Assembly: GCA_902363515.1 (NCBI GenBank)
Contig: CABJAN010000002.1
Location: 1 to 64,000 of the forward strand
DNA length: 64,000 bases
Direction of reading: 5' to 3'
Origin: Bacillota bacterium
GTDB taxonomy: Bacteria > Bacillota > Clostridia > Lachnospirales > Lachnospiraceae
This document shows, in pieces, positions 43,438-53,038 of this stretch. A program made the position numbers and the translations under genes. The notes under the pieces were generated by a model. The model did not search any database. It worked only from the letters and a program-made list of their open reading frames with translations, and was not told the origin of the DNA. How positions within the stretch are numbered: the first letter of the stretch is position 1; every line of letters starts with the position of its first letter.

Positions 43438-45951
43438 CTATAAATATTCATCAATAAACTGCTCATATTCTTCCATAGACATCAAAACCTTTCTTGGCTT
43501 TGTGCCTTCTTCTTCTCCGACTACACCGGCTTCACAAAGCTGATCCATAATTCTGGCTGCCCTGTTAAATCCGATTTTAAATACCCTTTGAAGCATTCCT
43601 ATGGAAGCCTTATCTTTCTCAATAATAAATTTACCTGCATCCTTAAAATATGCATCTCTGTCATTACCATTGTCCTGTCCCTGGGGAGCAGCTTCTTTTA
43701 CTGCCTCGATTTTTTCCTGAATATCCTTATCATAGGCTGCCTCCGGATGCTGGCTTGCTAAAAATGCCACCACATCTCCCACTTCCTGGTCACTGACAAA
43801 AGCCCCCTGCACCCGGGCAGGCTTCTGATAGCCCTGGGGATAAAAAAGCATATCACCTTTTCCCAGAAGTTTTTCTGCCCCGTTCATATCCAGAATGGTT
43901 CTGGAGTCCACGCCGGAAGAAACAGAAAAGGCAATTCTGGAAGGCATGTTTGCCTTAATGAGTCCTGTAATAACATTGACAGAAGGTCTCTGGGTGGCAA
44001 TAATCAGATGAAGCCCTGCTGCTCTGGCAAGCTGTGCCAGACGACAGATAGAATCTTCCACCTCTCCGGGAGCAACCATCATAAGGTCAGCAAGCTCGTC
44101 TACAATAATGACAATCTGAGGCAGCTTTTTCGGCTTGTTTTCATCCTGAATATCCTCAATAGATGCCACTTTTTCATTATATCCCTTTAAATCCCGGACA
44201 TTATACTGTGCAAATTTATTGTAGCGTTCTGTCATTTCCGCTACTGCCCAGTTTAAGGCTCCTGCTGCTTTTTTCGGATCTGTGACCACTGGAATAAACA
44301 AATGGGGAATACCATTATAGACACTTAATTCCACCACTTTAGGATCAATCATAATTAATTTTACATCATCCGGGGATGCTTTGTAAAGAATACTCATGAT
44401 TAAAGTATTAATACATACGGATTTACCGGAACCTGTAGCGCCTGCAATAAGCAGATGGGGCATTTTCGCAATATCTGCAATCACCGGTTTCCCTGCAATA
44501 TCTTTTCCTGCTGCAAAAGCCAGGTTTGATTTATGATGCTGAAATTCCGGAGACTGAAGCAGATCCCGCAACATAACCGTACTGTTATTGGCATTTGGAA
44601 CCTCAATTCCCACCGCCGCTTTGCCTGGAATAGGCGCTTCAATACGGATATCCGTAGCGGCCAGATTTAATTTAATATCATCGGTAAGTCCCACAATCTT
44701 GCTTACTTTTACACCCTGTTCCGGCTGCAGCTCATATCTGGTAACCGTAGGTCCGCAGCTTACATCTGTAATTGTCACGTTGACGCCGAAATTATGTAAG
44801 GTATCCTGCAGCTTTCTGGCTGTTTCCCGCAAATGACTGTCCGAATCCCCTGTATTTTTCTGTCCCTTTTTCAGCAGAGACAAAGACGGAAACTTATATT
44901 CCTTTTTTTCCAGGGTTTCTTTGCTGACAATTTCCTCTTTTACCGCATCCACTCCCTGCTGGATTTCCTCTTTGGAAGAACGTGGATTTTTGGCAGTATT
45001 TGTCTGTGTTTTGTTCTCCTCCTGAGGAACTCCCTCTTCAATAGCTGCAATTTCTTCCAGATCCTGAACCAGATGATCTGCTCTGTGAATAGGAAATGCT
45101 TTTTCCGGTATAAAGGGTTCTTCTATGGTTGTTTCCTTTTCCGGCTCTTTTTCCGGTTCCGGCGTCTCTTCTTTTTTCTTCAGGAGAATCTGTTCCTGGA
45201 AAATTTTCTTCCGCTCTTTTTTTACCGTATCTTCGGAATCTTCCAGAGTTCTCTTATGCCGCTTTTGGCGGCGCTGCTCCTGTTGTTCCTGTTCCTCCTC
45301 TTCTTCCTGGCGGATACGCGCCTCCTCCAAACGTCTCTGTCTGTGCTGTGCTGCGTTTCTGTACATCCATCTGCTGCACTTACGTATCATATCAAACATG
45401 GATTTCTGGGTAATAAGCACCAGGGAAATCATAATGGACACTCCGGCAATCACATACGTCCCTACCGTTCCAAAAGCCTGTACACACAGTCTGCAAAGAA
45501 TGCCGCCTACCAGACCTCCTCCGGTTTTATACTCTGCTGATACTTCATAATAGGTGAAAATTTCTTTCTCAAACACAGCTCCTTCTGTAAGAATCTGCAT
45601 AAACATACAGGCTGCCAGAAAGAACAGAAGAAAGCCAGCCATTTTCCGGTAGGCTCTGGGATTTCTTCCGTTGGAAATCACAAAGGCAATACCCAAAAAC
45701 ATAAAAATTGGCAGGGGATAACAAACCAGCCCTACCAGCCCGAAAAAGAAACTGCTAATGGCATTTCCAACCGTGCCTCCAATGCCAAAGTTGCTGATTA
45801 ACAGAACAATGGAAATTGCCAGAACTGTCCAAAGAGTTACTTCTGCCTCAATAGAAGTCCCGGATACCGTTGTTTTTACTTTCTGAGGCTGTTTTCTTTT
45901 TCCTGATTTTGTACTTTTTTGATTCCTGTTATTTTTTCTGGCTGCCGCCAT
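43438..45951 (-). CDS. ftsK: DNA translocase FtsK/SpoIIIE
   Basis: An 837-aa DNA pump for chromosome segregation at the septum. About four N-terminal membrane helices (about 38-185), an acidic and basic coiled linker (about 200-360), the motor (Walker A AGATGSGKSVCIN near 515, Walker B IVIIVDELADLM) and the C-terminal winged-helix gamma domain (FIIEKDKASIGMLQRVFKIGFNRAARIMDQL). In spore-formers the same protein also moves DNA into the forespore; whether this organism sporulates is not shown here. Confidence 0.95.
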   Translation of the reverse strand: MAAARKNNRNQKSTKSGKRKQPQKVKTTVSGTSIEAEVTLWTVLAISIVLLISNFGIGGTVGNAISSFFFGLVGLVCYPLPIFMFLGIAFVISNGRNPRAYRKMAGFLLFFLAACMFMQILTEGAVFEKEIFTYYEVSAEYKTGGGLVGGILCRLCVQAFGTVGTYVIAGVSIMISLVLITQKSMFDMIRKCSRWMYRNAAQHRQRRLEEARIRQEEEEEQEQQEQRRQKRHKRTLEDSEDTVKKERKKIFQEQILLKKKEETPEPEKEPEKETTIEEPFIPEKAFPIHRADHLVQDLEEIAAIEEGVPQEENKTQTNTAKNPRSSKEEIQQGVDAVKEEIVSKETLEKKEYKFPSLSLLKKGQKNTGDSDSHLRETARKLQDTLHNFGVNVTITDVSCGPTVTRYELQPEQGVKVSKIVGLTDDIKLNLAATDIRIEAPIPGKAAVGIEVPNANNSTVMLRDLLQSPEFQHHKSNLAFAAGKDIAGKPVIADIAKMPHLLIAGATGSGKSVCINTLIMSILYKASPDDVKLIMIDPKVVELSVYNGIPHLFIPVVTDPKKAAGALNWAVAEMTERYNKFAQYNVRDLKGYNEKVASIEDIQDENKPKKLPQIVIIVDELADLMMVAPGEVEDSICRLAQLARAAGLHLIIATQRPSVNVITGLIKANMPSRIAFSVSSGVDSRTILDMNGAEKLLGKGDMLFYPQGYQKPARVQGAFVSDQEVGDVVAFLASQHPEAAYDKDIQEKIEAVKEAAPQGQDNGNDRDAYFKDAGKFIIEKDKASIGMLQRVFKIGFNRAARIMDQLCEAGVVGEEEGTKPRKVLMSMEEYEQFIDEYL

Positions 45952-45966
45952 CCATCATCTCTCCCC

Positions 45967-46842
45967 TCATAATACAAAATTACAAACCACTGCTGCAGTA
46001 CCTGCCAGAAAACAGTACACTGCAAAATAAACAAATCTTTTTTTTCGTACCAGATTCAGCATCATTTTAATACAAAAATATCCCACAATCCCTGCTGCCA
46101 GGGCAGAGATTCCATAGGTTCCTATAATCTCCGGGGACAGTCCTTTGCCTCCATTTTGAGACAATTCCAAAACAGCAGCTCCCACAACCGTTGGAACAGC
46201 AGCAAGGAAGGAATATTTCACTGCAAACTTTTTATTAAATCCCAGTAAAAGGCACAGGGCAATGGTAATACCGGAACGGGAAATTCCCGGAAATACAGCA
46301 ATTCCCTGGACAATCCCAATGGCAAGCGCTGCTGTCCACCCTACATCTTTTGGAATCTTATTTCCTGCGGGAAAGAAGTCTACCACCAGCAGAAAAACAC
46401 CTGTGAAAAAAAATCCCATTGCCGGAGCCAGAAGGTTTTCTTTTGCCTGGGCAGCCCTGCCTTCTAACAAAAAGCCCATAATGGCAGTGGATAAAGTAGT
46501 CACTGCAAGGAGCAAAAGCAGTTTCCGGTAATTGTTGGAAATCAGCTTTCGATATCGTCTGGCATCCTGTTGGTTTCTGTTGTGAAAGTAGGTTTTCAGG
46601 TTCTCAAATGCATCATAGAGCATTTTGCAGCCTTCCAGGAAAAGGCGTTTTAAATCCTGCCAGAAGGCAGCAAGAATAGCCCCAAGAGTTCCTATATGGA
46701 GCAACACCTCAAAGGTAAATCCTGTCTGATTCTTTATTTGAAACAAATTTTCTAAAATGGCTAAATGACCGGAACTGCTTACAGGAAGAAATTCTGTAAT
46801 ACCCTGTACCAGTCCCAGCAGCAATGCCTGTATCACTGACAT
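45967..46842 (-). CDS. uppP: Undecaprenyl-diphosphatase UppP (BacA)
   Basis: Recycles the lipid carrier for peptidoglycan and can give bacitracin tolerance. 291 aa, eight to nine helices. Motif 1: GITEFLPVSSSGHLAI (residues about 14-29); motif 2: PGISRSGITIALCLL. Start ATG at 46842 after GAGGATGTACAA. First gene of the uppP-ftsK direction with its own promoter. Confidence 0.95.
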   Translation of the reverse strand: MSVIQALLLGLVQGITEFLPVSSSGHLAILENLFQIKNQTGFTFEVLLHIGTLGAILAAFWQDLKRLFLEGCKMLYDAFENLKTYFHNRNQQDARRYRKLISNNYRKLLLLLAVTTLSTAIMGFLLEGRAAQAKENLLAPAMGFFFTGVFLLVVDFFPAGNKIPKDVGWTAALAIGIVQGIAVFPGISRSGITIALCLLLGFNKKFAVKYSFLAAVPTVVGAAVLELSQNGGKGLSPEIIGTYGISALAAGIVGYFCIKMMLNLVRKKRFVYFAVYCFLAGTAAVVCNFVL

Positions 46843-46881
46843 TTGTACATCCTCTTCATTCGTATTTATTATCAAATGTTT

Positions 46882-46910
46882 ATTCTATCATAGATTTTTC
46901 ATTCGTACAA
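46882..46910 (-). promoter_or_regulatory. uppP promoter
   Basis: Minus-strand TTGTAC (46910..46905), 17-base spacer, TAGAAT (46887..46882), just before the uppP leader. Confidence 0.65.
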
Positions 46911-46911
46911 C

Positions 46912-47604
46912 TTATTTCTGCGATTCAATCAGCTCATAAAGCTTTTTCATGGCTTCCTGAATGCCTCCGGTTTCGTCAATCAGTCCTTCCTCCACTGCTT
47001 CACGTCCTTCCAGCATGGTTCCCACATCCTTCACCAGTTGTGAGGTGTCCAGCATCAGTTCCTCCATGCGCTCCTTGGACATATGGGAATGGCTGGATAC
47101 AAATCCGGTTATCCGGTCCTGGATTTTCTCCATATTTCGGTAGCTTTGCATCACGCCAATAAACATGCCATTGCTCCGTACCGGATGCACTACCATGGTG
47201 GCGCTTGGAACAATAAAGGAATAATCAGCAGAAACTGCCAGGGGAACCCCAATGGAATGTCCGCCTCCCAAAACCAGGGAAACCGTGGGCTTGCTAAGAG
47301 ATGCGATCATCTCTGCAATGGCAAGACCCGCCTCCACATCACCGCCTACGGTATTTAACAGAATCAGAAGCCCGTCAATCTCCCGGCTGTCTTCAATCAT
47401 AGCAAGCTTTGGCAAAACATGTTCGTATTTGGTGGTTTTGCTGTTATTGGGAAGACATTCATGGCCTTCCACCTCTCCTATTACGGACAAAAGCTGAATA
47501 TGATACTGCTTCTCATTTTCTTCCAGCAGTACTTCTCCAAGCTCTGTAATTTCCTCATTTTGTTTTTCTGTTTTTTCCAGCTTTTCCTGTTTTTCTTCAG
47601 ACAT
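46912..47604 (-). CDS. ClpP-fold serine protease, TepA-like
   Basis: A 230-aa ClpP/crotonase-fold protein of the translocation-enhancing TepA type found in Bacillus and Clostridia. Residues 1-45 are an acidic, glutamate/lysine-rich leader; then LLILLNTVGGDVEAGLAIAEM, LVLGGGHSIGVPLAVSADYSFIVPSATMVVHPVR: S in GGHSIGVP and H in VVHPVR are the ClpP-like serine and histidine. The start ATG at 47604 has its Shine-Dalgarno inside a perfect hairpin (see separate entry). It follows yebC. Confidence 0.85.
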   Translation of the reverse strand: MSEEKQEKLEKTEKQNEEITELGEVLLEENEKQYHIQLLSVIGEVEGHECLPNNSKTTKYEHVLPKLAMIEDSREIDGLLILLNTVGGDVEAGLAIAEMIASLSKPTVSLVLGGGHSIGVPLAVSADYSFIVPSATMVVHPVRSNGMFIGVMQSYRNMEKIQDRITGFVSSHSHMSKERMEELMLDTSQLVKDVGTMLEGREAVEEGLIDETGGIQEAMKKLYELIESQK

Positions 47605-47637
47605 AACAATACCTCCAGATTTTCTTCTGGAGGTATT
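47605..47637 (-). promoter_or_regulatory. Perfect 12-bp hairpin sequestering the tepA-like Shine-Dalgarno
   Basis: Left arm AATACCTCCAGA (47608-47619) and right arm TCTGGAGGTATT (47626-47637) are perfectly complementary with a 6-nt loop. On the minus strand the GGAGG (47616..47612) lies 7 bases before the ATG at 47604, so folded RNA would hide the ribosome site. No U-tract follows, so it is not a simple terminator. Translational control, perhaps by temperature or a regulator, is inferred. Confidence 0.7.
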
Positions 47638-47672
47638 ATGTGTATCCTTTTGTTTTTTATACATAAAGGGGC

Positions 47673-48401
47673 TTATTCATCCCAGTTGTGCCACACGTCT
47701 GTGACATCATCATCGTCATCCAGTAAGTCCAGGGTTTTCTGAAGGTTCTTGATATCCTGTTCGTCTGTAAGTTCCACATAAGTCTGAGGAATCATAGCCA
47801 CCTGAGCTTCCATCATAGGAATGCCTTCTTTTTCCAGGGCTTCTCTTACAGTGCTGAACTCATCCGGATCTGTAAGAATTTCGTAGCTGTCTTCCTCTTC
47901 TGCGAAATCTTCTGCGCCTGCATCCAGGGCAATCATCATCAGGTCGTCTGCATCCATTTCACATTCTTCCTTATCAATGATAATCTGTCCTTTGTTATCA
48001 AACATAAAAGATACAGAGCCAGGGGTTCCGATATTTCCATTTCCCTTGGTAAAATAGCTTCTTACGTTTCCGGCAGTACGGTTTTTATTGTCTGTAAGAG
48101 TTTTTACGATAATCGCTACGCCATTTGGTCCATATCCTTCATAGGTAAGCACCTCAAAGTTATCTGCATTGGCATCTCCGGCCGCTTTCTTAATGCCACG
48201 ATCAATGGTATCGTTTGGCATGTTGTTTGCTTTTGCCTTTGCAATAACGTCACGCAGCTTGCTGTTATTGGCAGGATCCGGACCTCCCTCTTTTACTGCA
48301 ACTACGATTTCTCTTCCGATTACAGTAAAGATTTTACCTTTCTTGGCATCGTTTTTTTCTTTCTTGTGCTTTATATTTGCAAATTTTGAATGTCCTGACA
48401 T
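47673..48401 (-). CDS. yebC: YebC/PmpR-family protein
   Basis: A 242-aa YebC-type protein: [25 protein letters not shown] start, [38 protein letters not shown] and a C-terminal acidic stretch. The family was viewed as transcription regulators and recent studies link it to relief of ribosome stalling at prolines. Its ATG lies inside the end of the CorC-like gene (31-bp overlap) after AAGGAGAAGC. Confidence 0.93.
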   Translation of the reverse strand: MSGHSKFANIKHKKEKNDAKKGKIFTVIGREIVVAVKEGGPDPANNSKLRDVIAKAKANNMPNDTIDRGIKKAAGDANADNFEVLTYEGYGPNGVAIIVKTLTDNKNRTAGNVRSYFTKGNGNIGTPGSVSFMFDNKGQIIIDKEECEMDADDLMMIALDAGAEDFAEEEDSYEILTDPDEFSTVREALEKEGIPMMEAQVAMIPQTYVELTDEQDIKNLQKTLDLLDDDDDVTDVWHNWDE

Positions 48402-49762
48402 GCTTCTTCTCCTTTTTCTTCCTGGGGCAGCTTCTCTACCCGCACTTTTTGTATGGTATTATTTTCCACCCCAAGGATGGTAAATACATATCCCTTTGCT
48501 TTTATTTCTTTATCCTCAGACAGATTCGGAACATGTCCGAGAACAGAAGTCAGATACCCGTTTAAAGTATCAAAATCCTCTTCATCAAAATCAGAATCCA
48601 GAACCTCATCCACCTGCTCTAAAGGAGTCAGTCCTTCCATAATCAGGGAGTCATCGGTCTGAACCTGAATGTAATGCTCTTCTTCATCGTATTCATCCAG
48701 AATATTTCCTACGATTTCCTCCAGAATATCCTCCATGGTGACAATTCCCGAAGTCTGGCCATACTCATCCACCACAATAACCATGTGGATTTTCTTTGCC
48801 TGCATTCTCTGGAACAAATCATTGATGTTTCTGGTTTCCGGCACATAAATCGCTTCCCGGATTAAGTGTGGAATCATTCCAATGGGAGAATCCTCACAGT
48901 TTCCAAGGGTAATCTGCTTCATAACGTCCTTTAAATGCAGAATTCCCACAATATTGTCAATATCTTCCCGGTATACAGGATAACGGGAATTGCTGTTTTC
49001 CAGCATATAAGACAGCGCATCTTTTAACAGCGTAGTTTCATTTAAGGCATGGAGATTTTTTCTGTGGGTCATAATATCTCTTGCCTCTGTCTCAGAAAAC
49101 TCCATGATATTCTGAATCATCTCTGCTTCACTTTCCTCAATTACCCCTTGCTCATGGGCATCATCCACCATGGAAATAATCTCTTCTTCTGTCACATCAT
49201 CTTCCTGCTGATTAGGGTCAACGCCAAAAAGACGCACCACCAAATTAGAAAGCCTGGTGCTTAAAAAAGTGACCGGCCAGAAAATTGCCACAAAAGCTTT
49301 TACAATACCTGCTGTCCGGTAGACCCAGCGATCCGGATCATGATTAAAGATTTTTTTTGCGGACAGGACTCCCAGCGCAATGAGAATAATCAGAGAAACC
49401 AGATACACCAGAAGAAATGCCACGTCCCAGTATATGATCTGAGGAATCTGAATATCTGCCACCTGATTCAGTTGTCTTATCCAGGAGTAAACATAAGGAG
49501 TAATGGCTCTTACTCCCACATATCCGGCTAAAATACTGAGAAAAATTGCTGTGGTGGATATGGTGTTTACAATCGCTCCGGGATGCTGAATCACATCCAG
49601 AAGCCAGAGGGATTTCTTATCCTTTTGTTCCAGGGCCCTTTTTTCAATCTCACTTTCACTGACCTTTTGTATGGCAGCGCCAAAGCCATACATAATCCCG
49701 TTTCCCATAATAAATAAAGTAAATACCGTCAGAGCCCACAAAGGGCTGCTACCGTCATCCAT
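48371..49762 (-). CDS. CNNM/CBS transporter-associated protein (HlyC/CorC family)
   Basis: A 463-aa membrane protein: an N-terminal CNNM-type domain with four helices (about 10-30, 60-85, 105-130, 145-170), two CBS domains (about 220-350, [42 protein letters not shown]) and the C-terminal CorC_HlyC domain (about 375-450). The family is linked to Mg2+/Co2+ transport and membrane resistance in several bacteria. It is transcribed with yebC. Confidence 0.9.
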   Translation of the reverse strand: MDDGSSPLWALTVFTLFIMGNGIMYGFGAAIQKVSESEIEKRALEQKDKKSLWLLDVIQHPGAIVNTISTTAIFLSILAGYVGVRAITPYVYSWIRQLNQVADIQIPQIIYWDVAFLLVYLVSLIILIALGVLSAKKIFNHDPDRWVYRTAGIVKAFVAIFWPVTFLSTRLSNLVVRLFGVDPNQQEDDVTEEEIISMVDDAHEQGVIEESEAEMIQNIMEFSETEARDIMTHRKNLHALNETTLLKDALSYMLENSNSRYPVYREDIDNIVGILHLKDVMKQITLGNCEDSPIGMIPHLIREAIYVPETRNINDLFQRMQAKKIHMVIVVDEYGQTSGIVTMEDILEEIVGNILDEYDEEEHYIQVQTDDSLIMEGLTPLEQVDEVLDSDFDEEDFDTLNGYLTSVLGHVPNLSEDKEIKAKGYVFTILGVENNTIQKVRVEKLPQEEKGEEACQDIQNLQI

Positions 49763-49824
49763 AAATTCTTTTAATTCCTTCTTTCTTCTTCAGTCTTTTG
49801 GAACGGTAAAACCGTACCATGAAT

Positions 49825-49853
49825 AAAATACCATTTTCCGTATCTTTCGTCAA
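49825..49853 (-). promoter_or_regulatory. Promoter of the corC-yebC-tepA run
   Basis: Minus-strand TTGACG (49853..49848), 17-base spacer, TATTTT (49830..49825). A small stem (AGCCA-GG-TGGCT) followed by TTTT just upstream may end the mazF transcript. Confidence 0.6.
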
Positions 49854-49880
49854 GATTTCCTTTTTTGAAAAGCCACCTGG

Positions 49881-50237
49881 CTATGTAAGCAGTTCCAGGC
49901 TGATACAAAGGGCATGGTTCACCTTGTTCAGAATCTCCGCATCCAAATGACACACCTTATCCTTTAGCCGGCGTTTGTCAATGGTGCGAAGCTGTTCCAG
50001 CAAAATCACAGAATCCTTGACAATGGCATAGGAAGAAGCGTCAATCTCAATATGCGTAGGAAGTTTGGCTTTATTCATCCTGGAAGTGATGGCAGCACAG
50101 ATAACAGTTGGGCTGTGCTTGTTCCCAATATCATTCTGAATAATCAGAACCGGTCTGACACCGCCCTGTTCACTTCCAACCACAGGACGCAGATCCGCAT
50201 AAAAAATATCGCCTCGTTTGATAATCACACATTTCAC
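49881..50237 (-). CDS. mazF: MazF/PemK/NdoA-family endoribonuclease toxin
   Basis: A 118-aa MazF fold that cuts mRNA at short sequence motifs. Hallmarks: [39 protein letters not shown], then PTHIEID and [17 protein letters not shown]. The start is the ATG at 50237, with GGAG six bases upstream. Unlike Bacillus, where ndoAI (antitoxin) lies between alr and ndoA, here the 90-bp alr-mazF gap has no ORF, and the downstream 118 bp hold none either. An antitoxin elsewhere, or none, is the question. Confidence 0.93.
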   Translation of the reverse strand: MKCVIIKRGDIFYADLRPVVGSEQGGVRPVLIIQNDIGNKHSPTVICAAITSRMNKAKLPTHIEIDASSYAIVKDSVILLEQLRTIDKRRLKDKVCHLDAEILNKVNHALCISLELLT

Positions 50238-50327
50238 ACTCCGATTTTTTCTATTTCGATGTTTTATATCTGGTAATTATTCTTCCCAGCTTTTTTGTGT
50301 GTATTCATGTATTATCCAGGGTATTTT

Positions 50328-51470
50328 TTATTTCTGTTTTGTTTCCCGGTAAACCCGCGGCACCCGTTTGCTGATACAGCAGGCAAATTCATAGTTAAAT
50401 CTGCCGGAGAGATCTCCCAGTTCTTCCATGGTGATACAATCCTTTTGGTCTCTTCCAAGAAGGGTCACCTGATCCAGTTCCCTGGCCTCCGGTATATCCG
50501 TAACATCCACCATAAACTGATCCATGCAGACTCTTCCAAGAATCGGCGCCCGTTTTCCGCGAATCAGCACACTGCCTTTATTAGACAGCCCTCTGGCATA
50601 ACCATCTGCATACCCCACCGGTATGGTGGCTACCCGGGTCTTTCTGGTTGTTGTAAAAATGCCTCCATAGCTGATTTCAACGCCTGGCTCTACGGTTTTT
50701 ATGTACGCAATGTGACTTCTCAGACTCATAAGCGGTTTTAAAGGCACTGGTTCCTGCTCTACTTCAGGAGACGGATATAAACCGTAAAGAATGATTCCTG
50801 CCCTTACAGCGTCCAGATTTGCTTCCTGCATACGAATAATTCCAGCGCTGTTGGAACAGTGTTTCATGGGAATGGACAATCCCTTTTCTTCCAGGGCATG
50901 AAGAAATTCCTGAAATTTTTCATACTGTATCCTGGCAGGGGCGATATCTGTTTCATCTGCCCTTGCAAAATGGGTAAAAATACCTTCTACTTCAATTCCG
51001 GGAAGCCTGGAGATTTCCAGAATTTCAGGAACGTCTGTTTCCACATTCCGGTAGCCGATTCTGGTCATACCAGTATCAATTTTAATATGTATTTTCAATG
51101 TTTTTCTGGCTCTTACTGCTGCTTTTGACAATTCCTGTGCCATGGACTTTTTAAAAACAGCCGGTCTGAAATCCATATCCACGATTTTCTGGTAATCCTC
51201 CTGATAAGTATATCCCAAAATGAGGATGGGACTGGTAATTCCGGCTTCCCGCAGTTCTATGCCCTCTTCTACAGTTGCTACTGCAATTCCCCAGACGCTA
51301 GGATCCTGCTGGATTCTTTTTCCAAGGGGAACTGCCCCATGTCCATAACCGTCTGCTTTTAAAACAGCGATGATTTTGGTTCCAGGTTTTAAATTTTTCT
51401 TAATATGTTCCAGGTTATACGTCATGGCATCCAGGTCAATTTCTGCCTGAATCCTGCTGTGCATATTCAT
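50328..51470 (-). CDS. alr: Alanine racemase
   Basis: PLP enzyme giving D-alanine for cell wall. 380 aa. PLP lysine K38 in IIAVLKADGYGHGAV; catalytic tyrosine in EISYGGIFTT; DQFMVDVTD near the C-terminus. Start ATG at 51470 overlaps the nnr stop by 4 bp. Downstream neighbour is mazF, the usual Firmicutes order. Confidence 0.96.
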   Translation of the reverse strand: MNMHSRIQAEIDLDAMTYNLEHIKKNLKPGTKIIAVLKADGYGHGAVPLGKRIQQDPSVWGIAVATVEEGIELREAGITSPILILGYTYQEDYQKIVDMDFRPAVFKKSMAQELSKAAVRARKTLKIHIKIDTGMTRIGYRNVETDVPEILEISRLPGIEVEGIFTHFARADETDIAPARIQYEKFQEFLHALEEKGLSIPMKHCSNSAGIIRMQEANLDAVRAGIILYGLYPSPEVEQEPVPLKPLMSLRSHIAYIKTVEPGVEISYGGIFTTTRKTRVATIPVGYADGYARGLSNKGSVLIRGKRAPILGRVCMDQFMVDVTDIPEARELDQVTLLGRDQKDCITMEELGDLSGRFNYEFACCISKRVPRVYRETKQK

Positions 51471-52975
51471 GATAATTGTGTTCCTTCTTTCTGTGCAGTC
51501 TTTAAAAGTTCTCCTGCGCTTTGTATAATGTCACTTGCCAAAAGTGCGGCTTTTCCACTCTTGTCTGCCGCCCGGTCACCGGCTGCCCCGTGAAGGTATA
51601 CCCCAAGACTGGCTGCCTGTTCAGGCGGATATCCCTGCGCCAGCAGTCCCAGAAGAATGCCTGTTAAAACATCTCCGCTTCCCGCTGTTGCAAGCCCGTC
51701 ATTTCCGGAGAGGTTGATATAGGTCTCTCCCTTTGGGGTACTGATGACAGTTCTGGCATCTTTACATATTAAGACAGCAGAAAGCTCTTTGGCAAGCCTT
51801 TTTGTAAGATTCAGAGGATTTTTTTTCCACTCACCGGGAGAAATCCCTGAAATCCTGGCAAGTTCTCCCAGGTGAGGCGTAAGCATCACCTGGCCTGTAT
51901 GTGCTTTTAAGTTAGGAATGCGGTCTTTTAGAAGATTTAAAGCATCCGCATCCAGAACCAGGGGCTTCTGGCAATGTGTAAGAAGAATATCCAAAAGCTT
52001 TGCTGCCTGTTTTGAGGTTCCAAGCCCAGGGCCAATCCCCACTACATCCGCCCAGTCCAGGCTGTCTGCCAACAGTTCCTGCAAATCCGTATCCTCCCCA
52101 TAAGTCTGAAGCATTGCTTCCGGGAAGCAGGAAAAAAGGCTGCGATTTTCTTCTCTGGTACAGATTTTCAGCATACCTGCTCCTGTTCTCATAGCTGCCA
52201 TGCCACTGAGGTAAGCAGCACCAAACATGCCGCTGCTTCCTGCCACCAGCAGAATTTTTCCAAAGGTACCTTTGTTTCCCTCCGGCTTTCTGACAATGTG
52301 CTCAAGGTCTCTTTTCTCACAGGCAAAAATGACTGAAGACCCTTCTTCTTTTTTCGGCGCATAAATCCCCACATCTGCCACCAACAGCTTTCCTGCATAG
52401 GACGCACCGGGATAGAGACACAATCCGGCTTTTAAAAAGGCAAACGTAACTGTCAAATCTGCATGTACTGCACAGCCCAGTATCTGTCCGGTATCTGCTG
52501 AAATACCGGAAGGAATATCCACAGACAAAATCTTTCCCTGGTAGTGTGACAGGTTCCTTATTACTTCCCCATAAATTCCGGTTACCTCACGGGAAAGCCC
52601 CACGCCGAAAATTGCATCTACAATAGTAGTATATTCCTTTTGGTGAAAAGTCTTGACAAAGGATAATCCATATTTTTTTCCAATATCTATCTGTTTTTTC
52701 ATTTCTTCCGTAAAATGTTCCGGATTTCCCAAAATGCAGACATCGGTTTGATGCCCCCATAAGTGCAGAAGTCTGGCAATCACCACCCCGTCTGCTCCGT
52801 TGTTTCCGCTGCCGCACAGTATCAGCACTTTCTCAAGAGGAAACTCAGACTCCCTTAATGCATTGGCGGCAGCCAGCCCTGCGCGCTCCATAAGTACCAG
52901 AGATGGAACTCCCATTTCTTCTATGGTATCACGATCCAAAGCTTTCATTTCTTTTCCTGTTACAATCCGCTTCAT
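51467..52975 (-). CDS. nnr: Bifunctional NAD(P)H-hydrate epimerase/dehydratase
   Basis: Repairs damaged NAD(P)HX. The N-terminal NnrE epimerase domain (about 1-215: MERAGLAAANAL, CGSGNNGADGVVIARLL, VDAIFGVGL, SVDIPSGISAD) and the C-terminal NnrD dehydratase domain (about 225-502: GKILLVAGSSGMFGAAYLSG, GPGLGTSK, LVLDADALNLL, LTPHLGELARISG, TAGSGDVLTGIL). Start ATG at 52975, downstream of AAAGGAC. Precedes alr in an nnr-alr-mazF unit. Confidence 0.94.
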   Translation of the reverse strand: MKRIVTGKEMKALDRDTIEEMGVPSLVLMERAGLAAANALRESEFPLEKVLILCGSGNNGADGVVIARLLHLWGHQTDVCILGNPEHFTEEMKKQIDIGKKYGLSFVKTFHQKEYTTIVDAIFGVGLSREVTGIYGEVIRNLSHYQGKILSVDIPSGISADTGQILGCAVHADLTVTFAFLKAGLCLYPGASYAGKLLVADVGIYAPKKEEGSSVIFACEKRDLEHIVRKPEGNKGTFGKILLVAGSSGMFGAAYLSGMAAMRTGAGMLKICTREENRSLFSCFPEAMLQTYGEDTDLQELLADSLDWADVVGIGPGLGTSKQAAKLLDILLTHCQKPLVLDADALNLLKDRIPNLKAHTGQVMLTPHLGELARISGISPGEWKKNPLNLTKRLAKELSAVLICKDARTVISTPKGETYINLSGNDGLATAGSGDVLTGILLGLLAQGYPPEQAASLGVYLHGAAGDRAADKSGKAALLASDIIQSAGELLKTAQKEGTQLS

Positions 52976-52999
52976 GACATACCCAGTCCTTTCTGAAAA

Positions 53000-53033
53000 A
53001 GGCTGGCGCAATCTTTCTTCGCGCCAGCCTTTC
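53000..53033 (-). terminator. Terminator after rex
   Basis: Stem GGCTGGCGC/GCGCCAGCC around an 11-nt loop, just after the rex stop, then TTTTTC on the minus strand. nnr starts 25 bp later. Confidence 0.75.
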
Positions 53034-53038
53034 TTTTT

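Noticed and set aside
44833..45540. 235-aa plus-strand frame in ftsK linker region
   Set aside because: Low-complexity F/L-rich reading of the antisense of a glutamate/lysine-rich linker.
49771..49953. 60-aa minus-strand frame downstream of mazF, considered as an antitoxin
   Set aside because: It overlaps the mazF end and the corC promoter in another frame, lacks a ribosome site and has no antitoxin features.
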